A stretch of 6,898 nt of DNA from Spirochaetia bacterium (GTDB lineage: Bacteria > Spirochaetota > Spirochaetia > Treponematales > Breznakiellaceae), in the NCBI GenBank assembly GCA_025997655.1, contig BNUW01000129.1, positions 1 to 6,898 of the forward strand. The letters run 5' to 3'. The translations under genes and the position numbers were made by a program. Position 1 is the stretch's first letter, and every line of letters starts with the position of its first letter. The notes below the pieces were generated by a model. That model made no database searches, was not told where the DNA came from, and saw nothing but the letters and a program-made list of their open reading frames with translations. Positions 1 to 4,733 of this stretch are shown here, one piece after another.

Positions 1-344
1 TCTACCGTCTGGGTAAGGAACTCTTCGATGGCTTCCCGCTTGGCGATAGCTTCATCAATCACCGGATTGGAACCCGCATGGTAGGCCCCTACATTGATAA
101 GGTCCTCCGCCTCGCGGTAGACCGACAGGAGACGGCGGACGGCGCCCACCGCCTTTATCGTAACCGGGCCGCATACGGTGGAGGCAAGGCGGCTTATGCT
201 GGTGAGGACGTCAATGGCGGGATAGTGGTACCGTTGGGCCATGCTGCGGGAAAGGACCATGTGGCCGTCCAGGATTCCCCGGACCGTATCCGCCACCGGT
301 TCGTCCATATCATCGCCGTCCACCAGGATGGTATAGAAGCCGGT
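1..344 (-). pseudogene. fliI: Inverted C-terminal fragment of flagellar export ATPase FliI
   Basis: Read on the minus strand from 344 down to 3, this gives 114 residues of the C-terminal part of FliI, the ATPase of the flagellar type III export apparatus. It starts at TGFYTILVDGDD, continues through ADTVRGILDGHMVLSR and YPAIDVLTSISRL, and ends at EEFLTQTV at the window edge. These match the conserved region after Walker B in the FliI/F1-beta family. The 5' two thirds of the gene are absent. The strand is opposite to fliJ, and bases 1-65 are an exact reverse complement of 340-404, which encode the same residues on the plus strand. The piece is therefore a fold-back copy, not a second gene. It may be real DNA or an artefact; I favour artefact. 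Identification as FliI is secure; biological reality of this arrangement is doubtful. Confidence 0.85.
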
Positions 345-404
345 GATTGATGAAGCTATCGCCAAGCGGGAAGCCATCGAAGAGTTCCTTACCCAGACGG
401 TAGA
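1..404. repeat. Fold-back inverted repeat, exact 65-bp arms (1-65 and 340-404)
   Basis: Bases 340-404 are an exact reverse complement of bases 1-65, separated by 274 bp. The arms encode the FliI residues PVIDEAIAK through TQTV on opposite strands. The left arm runs off the window, so the repeat may be longer. The turning point at 340-344 shares CCGGT between the two joined sequences. Such an edge structure is typical of template-switch chimeras in amplified DNA or misassembly, but a true inverted duplication is not excluded. Confidence 0.93.
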
Positions 405-516
405 AGAACGGACGGCGATGGCCGACACCATCAAAGCGCTGGGCAGGATCGCCGGGCTTGAGATCCCCACAGAAGAACTATCCCGGCTGCCGGGCAGACC
501 AGGCAGCCAGGCATGA
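340..516 (+). CDS. fliI: FliI C-terminal end (5'-truncated), flagellar export ATPase
   Basis: This is the last 58 codons of fliI in the same direction as fliJ: PVIDEAIAKREAIEEF, then LTQTVEERTAMADTIKALG, ending in GRPGSQA and TGA at 514-516. The family ATPase energises export of flagellar rod, hook and filament subunits at the cytoplasmic face of the basal body. The frame is cut off upstream by TAG at 334-336, six bases before the join with the inverted fragment, so no start codon belongs to it here. In the intact chromosome it would presumably be joined to the rest of fliI. The TGA overlaps the fliJ ATG (ATGA, 513-516), which implies translational coupling of ATPase and its partner. Confidence 0.88.
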   Translation, partial: PVIDEAIAKREAIEEFLTQTVEERTAMADTIKALGRIAGLEIPTEELSRLPGRPGSQA

Positions 517-947
517 AGCGTTTCCGGTTTGGTCTCCAGAAGATATTGGAACTGCGGGAACACGCAGAGAAGGAAGCGGAAATTGAACTGGGCAAAGCTG
601 TGGGCGCATTAACCCTGATAGAGCAGCGTATAGTGCAGGTGGCGGCGGATCGGAGCGAAGCCGCCGCGCAGCGATTCGCTCCGGGAAACGGGTTAGCGGA
701 AATACAAAGCTACGAACGGTACATCCTCCGGCTCGACCATACCCGGGACACCCTTCTCATGGACGCAGCCCGGGCGGAACTGGTGGTGGCGGAGAAGCGC
801 GACATCTACTTGGAAGCCGCCCGGGACCGGAAGGCGCTGGACAAGATCAAAGAGCGCCGTCAGGGGGAGTACCGGAAGCTTTTCCTTGCGGATGAGAATA
901 AGGAACTGGATGATGTAGCGGCACGAATGCGGCGGACCCGGGTATAA
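513..947 (+). CDS. fliJ: Flagellar export protein FliJ
   Basis: A 144-residue, highly charged, helical protein beginning MKRFRFGLQKILELREHAEKE, the typical FliJ opening. FliJ is the coiled-coil stalk that inserts in the FliI hexamer, like the F1 gamma subunit, and links it to the FlhA gate and the proton-driven export process. Length fits the family (about 140-150). There is no signal peptide or membrane segment, and long Glu/Lys/Arg/Ala-rich heptad-like stretches cover almost the whole chain, as expected. The start at 513 overlaps the fliI stop as ATGA with no good Shine-Dalgarno, so translation is probably coupled to fliI. Position straight after fliI, as in other spirochaete flagellar operons, supports the call. 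A palindromic repeat begins 3 bp after the TAA and probably marks the operon end. Confidence 0.93.
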   Translation: MKRFRFGLQKILELREHAEKEAEIELGKAVGALTLIEQRIVQVAADRSEAAAQRFAPGNGLAEIQSYERYILRLDHTRDTLLMDAARAELVVAEKRDIYLEAARDRKALDKIKERRQGEYRKLFLADENKELDDVAARMRRTRV

Positions 948-950
948 CTA

Positions 951-1108
951 TTTGAGCCAGTTTCAAAATAAGAATTTAACCACGGATTACACGGATGAAC
1001 ACGGATAAGATAGGGAATTTTATATTCTATCCGTGTGTATCCGTCTCATCCGTGTGTATCCGTGGACTGCTTTCTCTTCTGTTTTATATTTTGGAACTGG
1101 CTCATTTT
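951..1108. repeat. Nested palindromic intergenic element (MITE-like or hairpin repeat)
   Basis: The outer arms 953-970 (TGAGCCAGTTTCAAAATA) and 1087-1104 are reverse complements with one mismatch over 18 bp. Inside them lie arrays of a CACGGAT-type motif: CCACGGAT at 980-987 pairs with ATCCGTGG at 1058-1065, and further ACACGGAT/ATCCGTGT units pair around a loop near 1008-1025. ACTA occurs on both flanks (947-950 and 1109-1112), possibly a 4-bp target duplication, but this is weak. There is no ORF inside. From general knowledge, CCACGGATTACACGGAT-like repeats are scattered in many bacterial genomes; copy number here is unknown. The transcript would fold into a long stem followed by a T-rich stretch (1071-1095), so it may also end the fliI-fliJ message. 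It fills almost the whole 212-bp gap. Confidence 0.85.
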
Positions 1109-1133
1109 ACTAAAGTATTCATCCTCATAAAGC

Positions 1134-1153
1134 GATACTAAAAGAATGAGGAG
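1134..1153 (+). promoter_or_regulatory. Weak -10 and strong Shine-Dalgarno for the TPR gene
   Basis: GATACT at 1134-1139 could be a -10 box, though no convincing -35 lies 16-18 bp upstream. GAGGAG at 1148-1153 is a good Shine-Dalgarno, 6 bp before the ATG at 1160, and fixes that start. It contrasts with the SD-less starts at 1957, 3736 and 4811. Confidence 0.5.
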
Positions 1154-1159
1154 CATCAA

Positions 1160-1924
1160 ATGAAAAAGCACACTACCCTTGCGGCTGTTCTTATACTTGT
1201 TTTGAACGGCGCCCTATTATTTGCCCAGGAAGACGAGACTGCTTTACTTGCAACGCAGGATGAACCGGCGCCTTTAGATGCGGCGCTTGCCGAAACTCTG
1301 TCTGACTTGGATGCTGAAGTAATAGCTTCACAGGCAGCGCTTCCCGAAGCCCCCCCCCCGCAAACGGATTCTTCCGCCCCTCCCCCGGTCAACACTCCGC
1401 CGAATCCGCCGACCGCTGAAATAGCCTCCCCCCCGCAAGCGGATTCATCCGCCCCGCCTCCGGTTAATGCCGTTCCGAATCCGCCGGTAGCCGACGCCGC
1501 TTCCGGTGATGCCCTGGTTTATTTCAACCGGGGGAATTGGTATAGAACCAGGGGCAATTATGACGCGGCCATAGCGGATTATACCCAGGTACTGAGAATC
1601 CGGCCTGATAATGCGAAGGCCTATTACAATCGCGGTTTTTCCTACCATAACCGGGGCGCACTCGACCGGGCCATCGCGGACTATACCGCCGCGCTGAACA
1701 TCAATCAAAACTATGCCGATGCCTTACATGGCCGGGGGAATGCGTATAGAACCATGGGTGACTATGACCGGGCCATCGCGGACTATACCGCCGCACTGAA
1801 CATCAATCCCTATGATGCCTTAGCAAAAGTAAGCCTTGATTTAGCGCAGAGAGAACGGGGCTATGGGGCTTTCCTGGTGCAGAAAAATTATTGGGGTAAC
1901 CAGGGTTATTTTAACCCGTATTGA
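1160..1924 (+). CDS. Secreted proline-rich tetratricopeptide-repeat (TPR) protein
   Basis: A 254-residue protein. Residues 1-22 (MKKHTTLAAV, then LILVLNGALLFA) are a Sec signal peptide, probably cut before Gln23; no lipobox cysteine is seen. Residues 23-64 are acidic and Ala-rich. Residues 65-109 are a proline-rich linker with two copies of a unit (PPQ-DSSAPPPVN) 25 residues apart. Residues 117-218 form three 34-residue TPRs with the pattern NRG--Y---G-YD-AIADYT-AL-I-P. A Tyr/Asn/Gly-rich tail ends in GYFNPY. TPRs bind proteins or peptides, so a periplasmic or envelope scaffold role is likely, but no specific function can be named. The start is fixed by GAGGAG 6 bp upstream. A run of ten C (1350-1359) in the linker makes the gene a slippage candidate. 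The promoter of the next gene overlaps its stop codon. Confidence 0.85.
   Translation: MKKHTTLAAVLILVLNGALLFAQEDETALLATQDEPAPLDAALAETLSDLDAEVIASQAALPEAPPPQTDSSAPPPVNTPPNPPTAEIASPPQADSSAPPPVNAVPNPPVADAASGDALVYFNRGNWYRTRGNYDAAIADYTQVLRIRPDNAKAYYNRGFSYHNRGALDRAIADYTAALNINQNYADALHGRGNAYRTMGDYDRAIADYTAALNINPYDALAKVSLDLAQRERGYGAFLVQKNYWGNQGYFNPY
1350..1359. repeat. Homopolymeric C10 tract in the TPR coding sequence
   Basis: Ten consecutive C encode the end of Ala64 and Pro65-Pro67, just after the signal peptide and acidic region. Loss of one C leads to TAG at 1422-1424; gain of one leads to TGA at 1417-1419. Either removes all TPRs. A second C7 run lies at 1428-1434. Confidence 0.9.
1355..1486 (+). 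repeat. Two-copy proline-rich coding repeat
   Basis: Copies at 1355-1411 and 1430-1486 (75 bp apart) encode PPQTDSSAPPPVNTPPNPP and PPQADSSAPPPVNAVPNPP. The DNA is similar but has diverged at many third positions, so this duplication is older than that of the TPR units. Confidence 0.85.
1664..1808 (+). repeat. Near-identical 43-bp blocks in TPR2 and TPR3, 102 bp apart
   Basis: Bases 1664-1706 and 1766-1808 match at 42 of 43 positions, encoding DRAIADYTAALNIN twice. The 102-bp period equals one 34-codon TPR. Near identity, including third positions, indicates recent unit duplication or gene conversion. Confidence 0.9.
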
Positions 1925-1949
1925 AATCCCGTTTTTTGTATGGTATAGT
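1921..1949 (+). promoter_or_regulatory. Sigma-70-like promoter for the binding-protein gene, predicted leaderless
   Basis: The -35 TTGAAA (1921-1926) and -10 TATAGT (1944-1949) are each 5/6 matches to consensus with a 17-bp spacer. Transcription should start near 1956-1957, which is the ATG. There is no Shine-Dalgarno before that ATG. The -35 box overlaps the TGA stop of the TPR gene. Confidence 0.7.
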
Positions 1950-1956
1950 TGCCCGC

Positions 1957-2922
1957 ATGACGAACCATACCCGGCGGCTGCCGCTTATCGCCCTTTTCCT
2001 TCTGGCTTTCGCCGGTTCTTTAACTGCTCAGACCCCGCAACCCTTAACTGTTTACGCCATTCGCGGTCCCTCCGGGGTCGGCATGATCCGCCTCTTTGAA
2101 AGCCCCCCGGTTGTGGGCGGGACAGCCCTGCGGATGGAGGCCCTCGGCCAGGCGGATTTGATGGCCGCCAAGTTCATTGCCGGGGAAGCCAAGGTAGGGA
2201 TACTCCCCGCCAATATGGCGGCAAAGATAGCCTCAACGGGGAAGCGTATTCAGATTGCTGCGGTTACCGGCACAGGGATGCTGAGTCTTTTGACCAGTGA
2301 CAGCTCCATCCGGGGTATCACCGATTTAAAGAACACCACCGTGGAAGTTGCCGGCCAGGGGGCCACCCCGGATTATGTGTTCCGGCGCATACTTCTTTCC
2401 AAGGGGCTTAATCCCGACCGGGATGTCCGGCTTGGCTATGCCTTGACGTATCCCGAGATTGCCCAGTCCCTTATCGCCGGGCGGGTATCCACGGCTTTGC
2501 TGCCGGAACCCTTTGCCACCATGGCCCGTACCGGAAACCCGGCGCTCCGCCAGGTGGGCGATATCCAGGCGGAATGGATCAGTGCAGGCGGGAAGGGTAA
2601 CTTTCCCATGACGGTCCTGGTGGTGGACGCCGATTATGCCAAGGCAGAACCGGCGAATATCCGTGCCGTCCTCAATGCCCTTAAAGCTTCTATAGAGTGG
2701 GTACTTGCCAATCCCCGGGAAGCGGGGGTTCTGGTGGAGAAACACGGCCTGGGCTTAAAGGCTCAGGTGGTGACCGCCGCCATACCCCGCAGTAACTATG
2801 TGTTTATCCCCGCCGGGGAAGCCCGGCCCAGCCTGGAAGCCCTCTTCTCCGCCTTCCTGCAATTCGCCCCCGCTTCTATCGGGGGCAGCCTCCCGGCGGA
2901 CAGCTTCTACCTTGGGTTCTAA
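1957..2922 (+). CDS. ABC transporter periplasmic substrate-binding protein (NMT1/SsuA-like)
   Basis: A 321-residue exported binding protein for the importer encoded with the permease and ATPase downstream. Residues 1-24 (MTNHTRRLPLIALFLLAFAG then SLTA) form a Sec signal peptide without lipobox cysteine. The mature part starts QTPQPLTVYAIRGPSG and has features of the nitrate/sulfonate/taurine/thiamine-precursor binding family: a strand-turn start, a KVGILPANMAAKIA segment, and the hinge-lobe GITDLKNTTVEVAGQGATPDY followed by an ALLPEPFATMA segment. The substrate cannot be deduced. A longer frame begins at TTG 1921, but that adds 12 residues before the signal peptide and lies inside the promoter, so I chose ATG 1957. 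No SD is visible; a leaderless message is predicted. The 3' end overlaps the chosen permease start by 11 bp, and an 18-bp tandem repeat follows its TAA directly. Confidence 0.85.
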   Translation: MTNHTRRLPLIALFLLAFAGSLTAQTPQPLTVYAIRGPSGVGMIRLFESPPVVGGTALRMEALGQADLMAAKFIAGEAKVGILPANMAAKIASTGKRIQIAAVTGTGMLSLLTSDSSIRGITDLKNTTVEVAGQGATPDYVFRRILLSKGLNPDRDVRLGYALTYPEIAQSLIAGRVSTALLPEPFATMARTGNPALRQVGDIQAEWISAGGKGNFPMTVLVVDADYAKAEPANIRAVLNALKASIEWVLANPREAGVLVEKHGLGLKAQVVTAAIPRSNYVFIPAGEARPSLEALFSAFLQFAPASIGGSLPADSFYLGF

Positions 2923-3676
2923 ATGGAGGCGTGCGCCACTATGGAGGCGTGCGCCACTGTGGTGGCGCTTGGCCGGCGTTGTTACCTTTCTTGCGGTATG
3001 GGAAATCGGCGCCCGCATCTCCGGCAGCATTCTTATCTTCCCCGGTCCCGTACCGGTTATCCGTCAATTCATCGCCCTGGTTCCAACCGAACGCTTCTTC
3101 CGTGCTTTGGGTGGAAGCCTGCTCCGGGTTTTGTTAGGGATACTATTCTCCGTCCCTCTGGGACTCGCTGTGGGAATCCTTGCGGGGCTGGACAAGCGGA
3201 TACACGCATTCCTGTCCCCCTTCTTTGCGGTCATTGCCGCCACCCCGGTGATGTCGGTCATCCTCATCGCCTTCCTGGTGTTCGGCTCCGAGCGGACCCC
3301 GGTGTTTACCGCCTTTCTCATGGTCTTCCCGGTGATGGCCGCCAATACCATTGCGGGGGTGCGGGCGGTGGACCCGAAGCTCAAGGAACTGTTTGCCCTG
3401 TACCGCATATCCCGGGAAGCAACGGTGCGGCGGCTCTACATCCCGGCGATCATGCCCTTCATCCTGGGGGGTATGCGCAGTTCTCTGTCCCTGTGCTGGA
3501 AGGTGGTGGTGGCCTCCGAAGTGTTGGTGCAGCCCCTGCTCGCCCTGGGAACCGGGATGCAGCGGGCAAAGGCCCAGCTTGAAACACCGGAACTGTTCGC
3601 CTGGACCCTGGCCGCTGTGATAGCTGCGGCCCTTACGGAATGGGCCGCTTCACTACTGCTCGGGAGAAAGAGGTAG
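2912..3676 (+). CDS. ABC transporter permease (SsuC/TauC-like, BPD_transp_1 family)
   Basis: The inner-membrane channel subunit. The frame is open from 2798, but the first 38 codons only shadow the binding-protein gene. TTG at 2912 gives 254 residues, normal for the family; TTG 2969 is an alternative. Neither has a clear SD, so the start is uncertain. A basic N-terminus (WRRAPL twice, residues 5-16, from a tandem repeat) precedes about six membrane segments, roughly at 19-37, 67-93, 103-125, 130-150, 190-206 and 228-250. The family cytoplasmic EAA loop is present near residues 157-184 (KLKELFALYRISREATVRRL, then YIPAIMPFI) but degenerate: the usual EAA reads ELF and the usual Gly is Arg. It overlaps the binding-protein gene by 11 bp, consistent with coupled translation. 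The matching ATPase lies 295 bp downstream, beyond two tiny genes. Confidence 0.85.
   Translation: MGSKWRRAPLWRRAPLWWRLAGVVTFLAVWEIGARISGSILIFPGPVPVIRQFIALVPTERFFRALGGSLLRVLLGILFSVPLGLAVGILAGLDKRIHAFLSPFFAVIAATPVMSVILIAFLVFGSERTPVFTAFLMVFPVMAANTIAGVRAVDPKLKELFALYRISREATVRRLYIPAIMPFILGGMRSSLSLCWKVVVASEVLVQPLLALGTGMQRAKAQLETPELFAWTLAAVIAAALTEWAASLLLGRKR
2923..2958 (+). repeat. Exact 18-bp tandem duplication at the start of the permease gene
   Basis: ATGGAGGCGTGCGCCACT occurs twice head to tail (2923-2940 and 2941-2958), starting right after the TAA of the binding protein. GTGGTGGCGC then begins a degenerate third copy. In the permease frame each unit is six codons (WRRAPL), so gain or loss keeps the frame. 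Confidence 0.95.
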
Positions 3677-3698
3677 GATGCTACTATGGCCCGTGGCC

Positions 3699-3727
3699 TT
3701 GATTTCCGGCGATAGTAGATATATACT
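3699..3727 (+). promoter_or_regulatory. Sigma-70-like promoter before the first small membrane-protein gene
   Basis: TTGATT (3699-3704), a 17-bp spacer, and TATACT (3722-3727). The predicted transcript start is near 3734-3736, at or 2 nt before the ATG at 3736, where no SD exists. It would drive both small genes and the ATPase independently of the upstream permease. Confidence 0.6.
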
Positions 3728-3735
3728 ACCAATAT

Positions 3736-3858
3736 ATGAGTACCCCAAAGAAACTGCGTGGCAAGGACTATGTAGGTTGTTTAATCCAGTTTCTCGCAGT
3801 GGTAGGCGGTATATTAGGAATAATCCAGGGAATAGCCTGGCTTATCGGAGGGAAATAA
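3736..3858 (+). CDS. Small membrane protein, 40 aa, function unknown
   Basis: MSTPKKLRGKDYVGCLIQFL, then AVVGGILGIIQGIAWLIGGK and TAA. A basic N-terminus (KK-R-K, residues 5-10) is followed by one hydrophobic segment from about 12 to 37, rich in Gly/Ile/Leu/Val, and a final Lys. This predicts a single-pass inner-membrane peptide with the N-terminus in the cytoplasm. I do not recognise the family. Support: a good promoter with its -10 box 8 bp before the ATG, a sensible membrane topology, and the next small gene placed 1 bp after its stop with a strong SD inside this gene. The gene sits between permease and ATPase of an ABC importer, so it could be an accessory subunit; a type I toxin-like or signalling peptide is also possible. 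A competing 66-codon frame (3678-3878) lacks comparable features. Confidence 0.6.
   Translation: MSTPKKLRGKDYVGCLIQFLAVVGGILGIIQGIAWLIGGK
3847..3852 (+). promoter_or_regulatory. Shine-Dalgarno for the second small membrane-protein gene
   Basis: GGAGGG lies 7 bp before the ATG at 3860 and inside the last codons of the preceding small gene. It is among the best ribosome-binding sites in the window and is the main reason to accept the 33-codon frame. Confidence 0.75.
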
Positions 3859-3859
3859 A

Positions 3860-3961
3860 ATGGCGTGGCTTAACATAATCGTAGGAATCATGTTGGTTAT
3901 CAGTGGGTCTGTTGGGCTTGTGCTTAAAATACAGGACATCAGGGAGTGGTTAAACTCATAA
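3860..3961 (+). CDS. Small membrane protein, 33 aa, function unknown
   Basis: MAWLNIIVGIMLVISGSVGL, then VLKIQDIREWLNS and TAA (3959-3961). Residues 3-22 are a hydrophobic membrane-spanning stretch; residues 23-33 (KIQDIREWLNS) are a short, charged, possibly amphipathic cytoplasmic tail. I do not recognise the family. GGAGGG 7 bp upstream gives a strong initiation site, and the gene starts 1 bp after the stop of the 40-aa gene, so the two look co-translated. Its own stop overlaps the Shine-Dalgarno (TAAGGA) of the ATPase gene, suggesting it is tightly built into the operon. Possible roles include small subunit or regulator of the ABC importer, or a stand-alone membrane peptide; sequence alone does not decide. 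It is short enough for most gene callers to skip. Confidence 0.6.
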   Translation: MAWLNIIVGIMLVISGSVGLVLKIQDIREWLNS

Positions 3962-3964
3962 GGA
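3959..3964 (+). promoter_or_regulatory. Shine-Dalgarno supporting a TTG start for the ATPase
   Basis: TAAGGA lies 7 bp before TTG at 3972. The ATPase frame is closed upstream by TAA at 3951-3953 and has no ATG or GTG ahead of the conserved ISIRNLSF, so TTG is the best start. The site overlaps the stop codon of the 33-aa gene. Confidence 0.65.
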
Positions 3965-3971
3965 TTGCCCT

Positions 3972-4733
3972 TTGTTCATCTCCATCCGGAACCTTTCCTT
4001 TGCCTTTGACGGCAAGCCCCTCTTCAAAGACCTTTCTCTGGACTTGGGTGATGAAGGCCCCACGGTGATCCTGGGCGCTTCCGGTTGCGGCAAGACCACC
4101 CTGCTCAGGCTTATGGCGGGGCTTTTGCCGTCGGACCCCCCGGACGCCATTGACCGCGATGGCGATGTTTCCTTTGTGTTTCAGGAAAGCAGGCTCCTTC
4201 CCTGGTATACGGTGCTGGAAAATGTCAGCCTGCCTATTGAGCGGACTATGGGGAAAGCTGGGACATCGGACTTTAGTCCGCGGGAGCGGGCCATGCACTT
4301 CCTGCGGCTGGTTTCCCTGGAAGAAAAGGCCGGCGCGTATCCTGCGGAACTTTCCGGGGGCCAGGCGCAGCGGGCCTCCTTTGCCCGGGCTTTCGCCTTT
4401 CCCGCTCCCACCATCCTCATGGACGAGCCCTTTCAGTCCCTTGACATCCCCCTGCGAATCCAGCTTATGGACATGGTTCTCTCCCTCCTGTCTGCGGACA
4501 TAGGTCCGGCGGAAAAGCGGCTTGCGGTGGTGGTAAGCCACGATCCCCGGGAGGCGGTGTACCTGGGCCGGCGTATCCTGGTCCTGGGAGCCGGGGAACA
4601 TGGCGCGGCGGGTATCGTGTTTGACCAGACGGTAAACCTTACCGGGGAGGAACGGGCCTACGGTTCCCCCGCCAATGCACTTTTGGAAAAGAAGCTCCTG
4701 GAGGTTCTGCGGACCACTGACTACACGGACTAG
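3972..4733 (+). CDS. ABC transporter ATP-binding protein (SsuB/TauB-like)
   Basis: The 253-residue cytoplasmic motor of the importer. All nucleotide-binding motifs are visible: Walker A GASGCGKTT (35-43), Q-loop FQES with Gln71, signature LSGGQ (127-131), Walker B TILMDEP (147-153) with catalytic Glu152, D-loop SLD (156-158), and switch His190 in VVVSHDPREA. Motifs and length fit the nitrate/sulfonate/taurine class, matching the binding protein and permease upstream. It starts at TTG 3972, supported by TAAGGA. No intact second ATPase domain is present, so it should work as a homodimer. The C-terminus is odd: the last six residues, TTDYTD, and the TAG are encoded by a degenerate copy of the CCACGGATTACACGGAT-type repeat also found at 979-996, suggesting that the repeat landed at, and now supplies, the gene's end. 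Confidence 0.9.
   Translation: MFISIRNLSFAFDGKPLFKDLSLDLGDEGPTVILGASGCGKTTLLRLMAGLLPSDPPDAIDRDGDVSFVFQESRLLPWYTVLENVSLPIERTMGKAGTSDFSPRERAMHFLRLVSLEEKAGAYPAELSGGQAQRASFARAFAFPAPTILMDEPFQSLDIPLRIQLMDMVLSLLSADIGPAEKRLAVVVSHDPREAVYLGRRILVLGAGEHGAAGIVFDQTVNLTGEERAYGSPANALLEKKLLEVLRTTDYTD

Noticed and set aside
61..344. Simple invertible switch between ACCGG/CCGGT repeats
   Set aside because: A simple inversion would leave upstream fliI sequence before base 61. Instead, bases 1-60 are the reverse complement of the downstream sequence, so this is a fold-back.
78..350. 90-codon plus-strand frame in the first 350 bases
   Set aside because: It is antisense to conserved FliI coding sequence and has no recognisable features.
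951..1108. CRISPR array (repeated CACGGAT units)
   Set aside because: Units are short, irregularly spaced and arranged as a palindrome, without unique spacers of constant length.
1863..2099. 78-codon frame spanning the TPR/binding-protein junction
   Set aside because: It overlaps both genes in another frame and contains the promoter; no independent support.
2798..2911. Upstream ATG at 2798 as permease start
   Set aside because: It would overlap the binding-protein gene by 125 bp, and the added residues are low-complexity Pro/Ser shadow sequence. TTG 2912 gives the normal length.
2923..3582. 219-codon frame beginning at the tandem repeat
   Set aside because: A shadow of the permease in another frame: Pro/Gly/Arg/His-rich, no membrane helices, while the permease frame is clearly conserved.
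3678..3878. 66-codon frame starting just after the permease
   Set aside because: A purine-rich stretch precedes its ATG, but the peptide has no coherent domain, it crosses the promoter and both small genes, and the 3736 and 3860 frames have better starts and clear membrane segments.
4265..4280. GGACT-TT-AGTCC hairpin inside the ATPase gene
   Set aside because: A short stem in coding sequence encoding conserved-length protein; no sign of regulatory function.
3939..4601. 220-codon minus-strand frame opposite the ATPase
   Set aside because: Antisense shadow of a gene with all ABC motifs intact; Pro/Gly/Arg/His-rich without domains.
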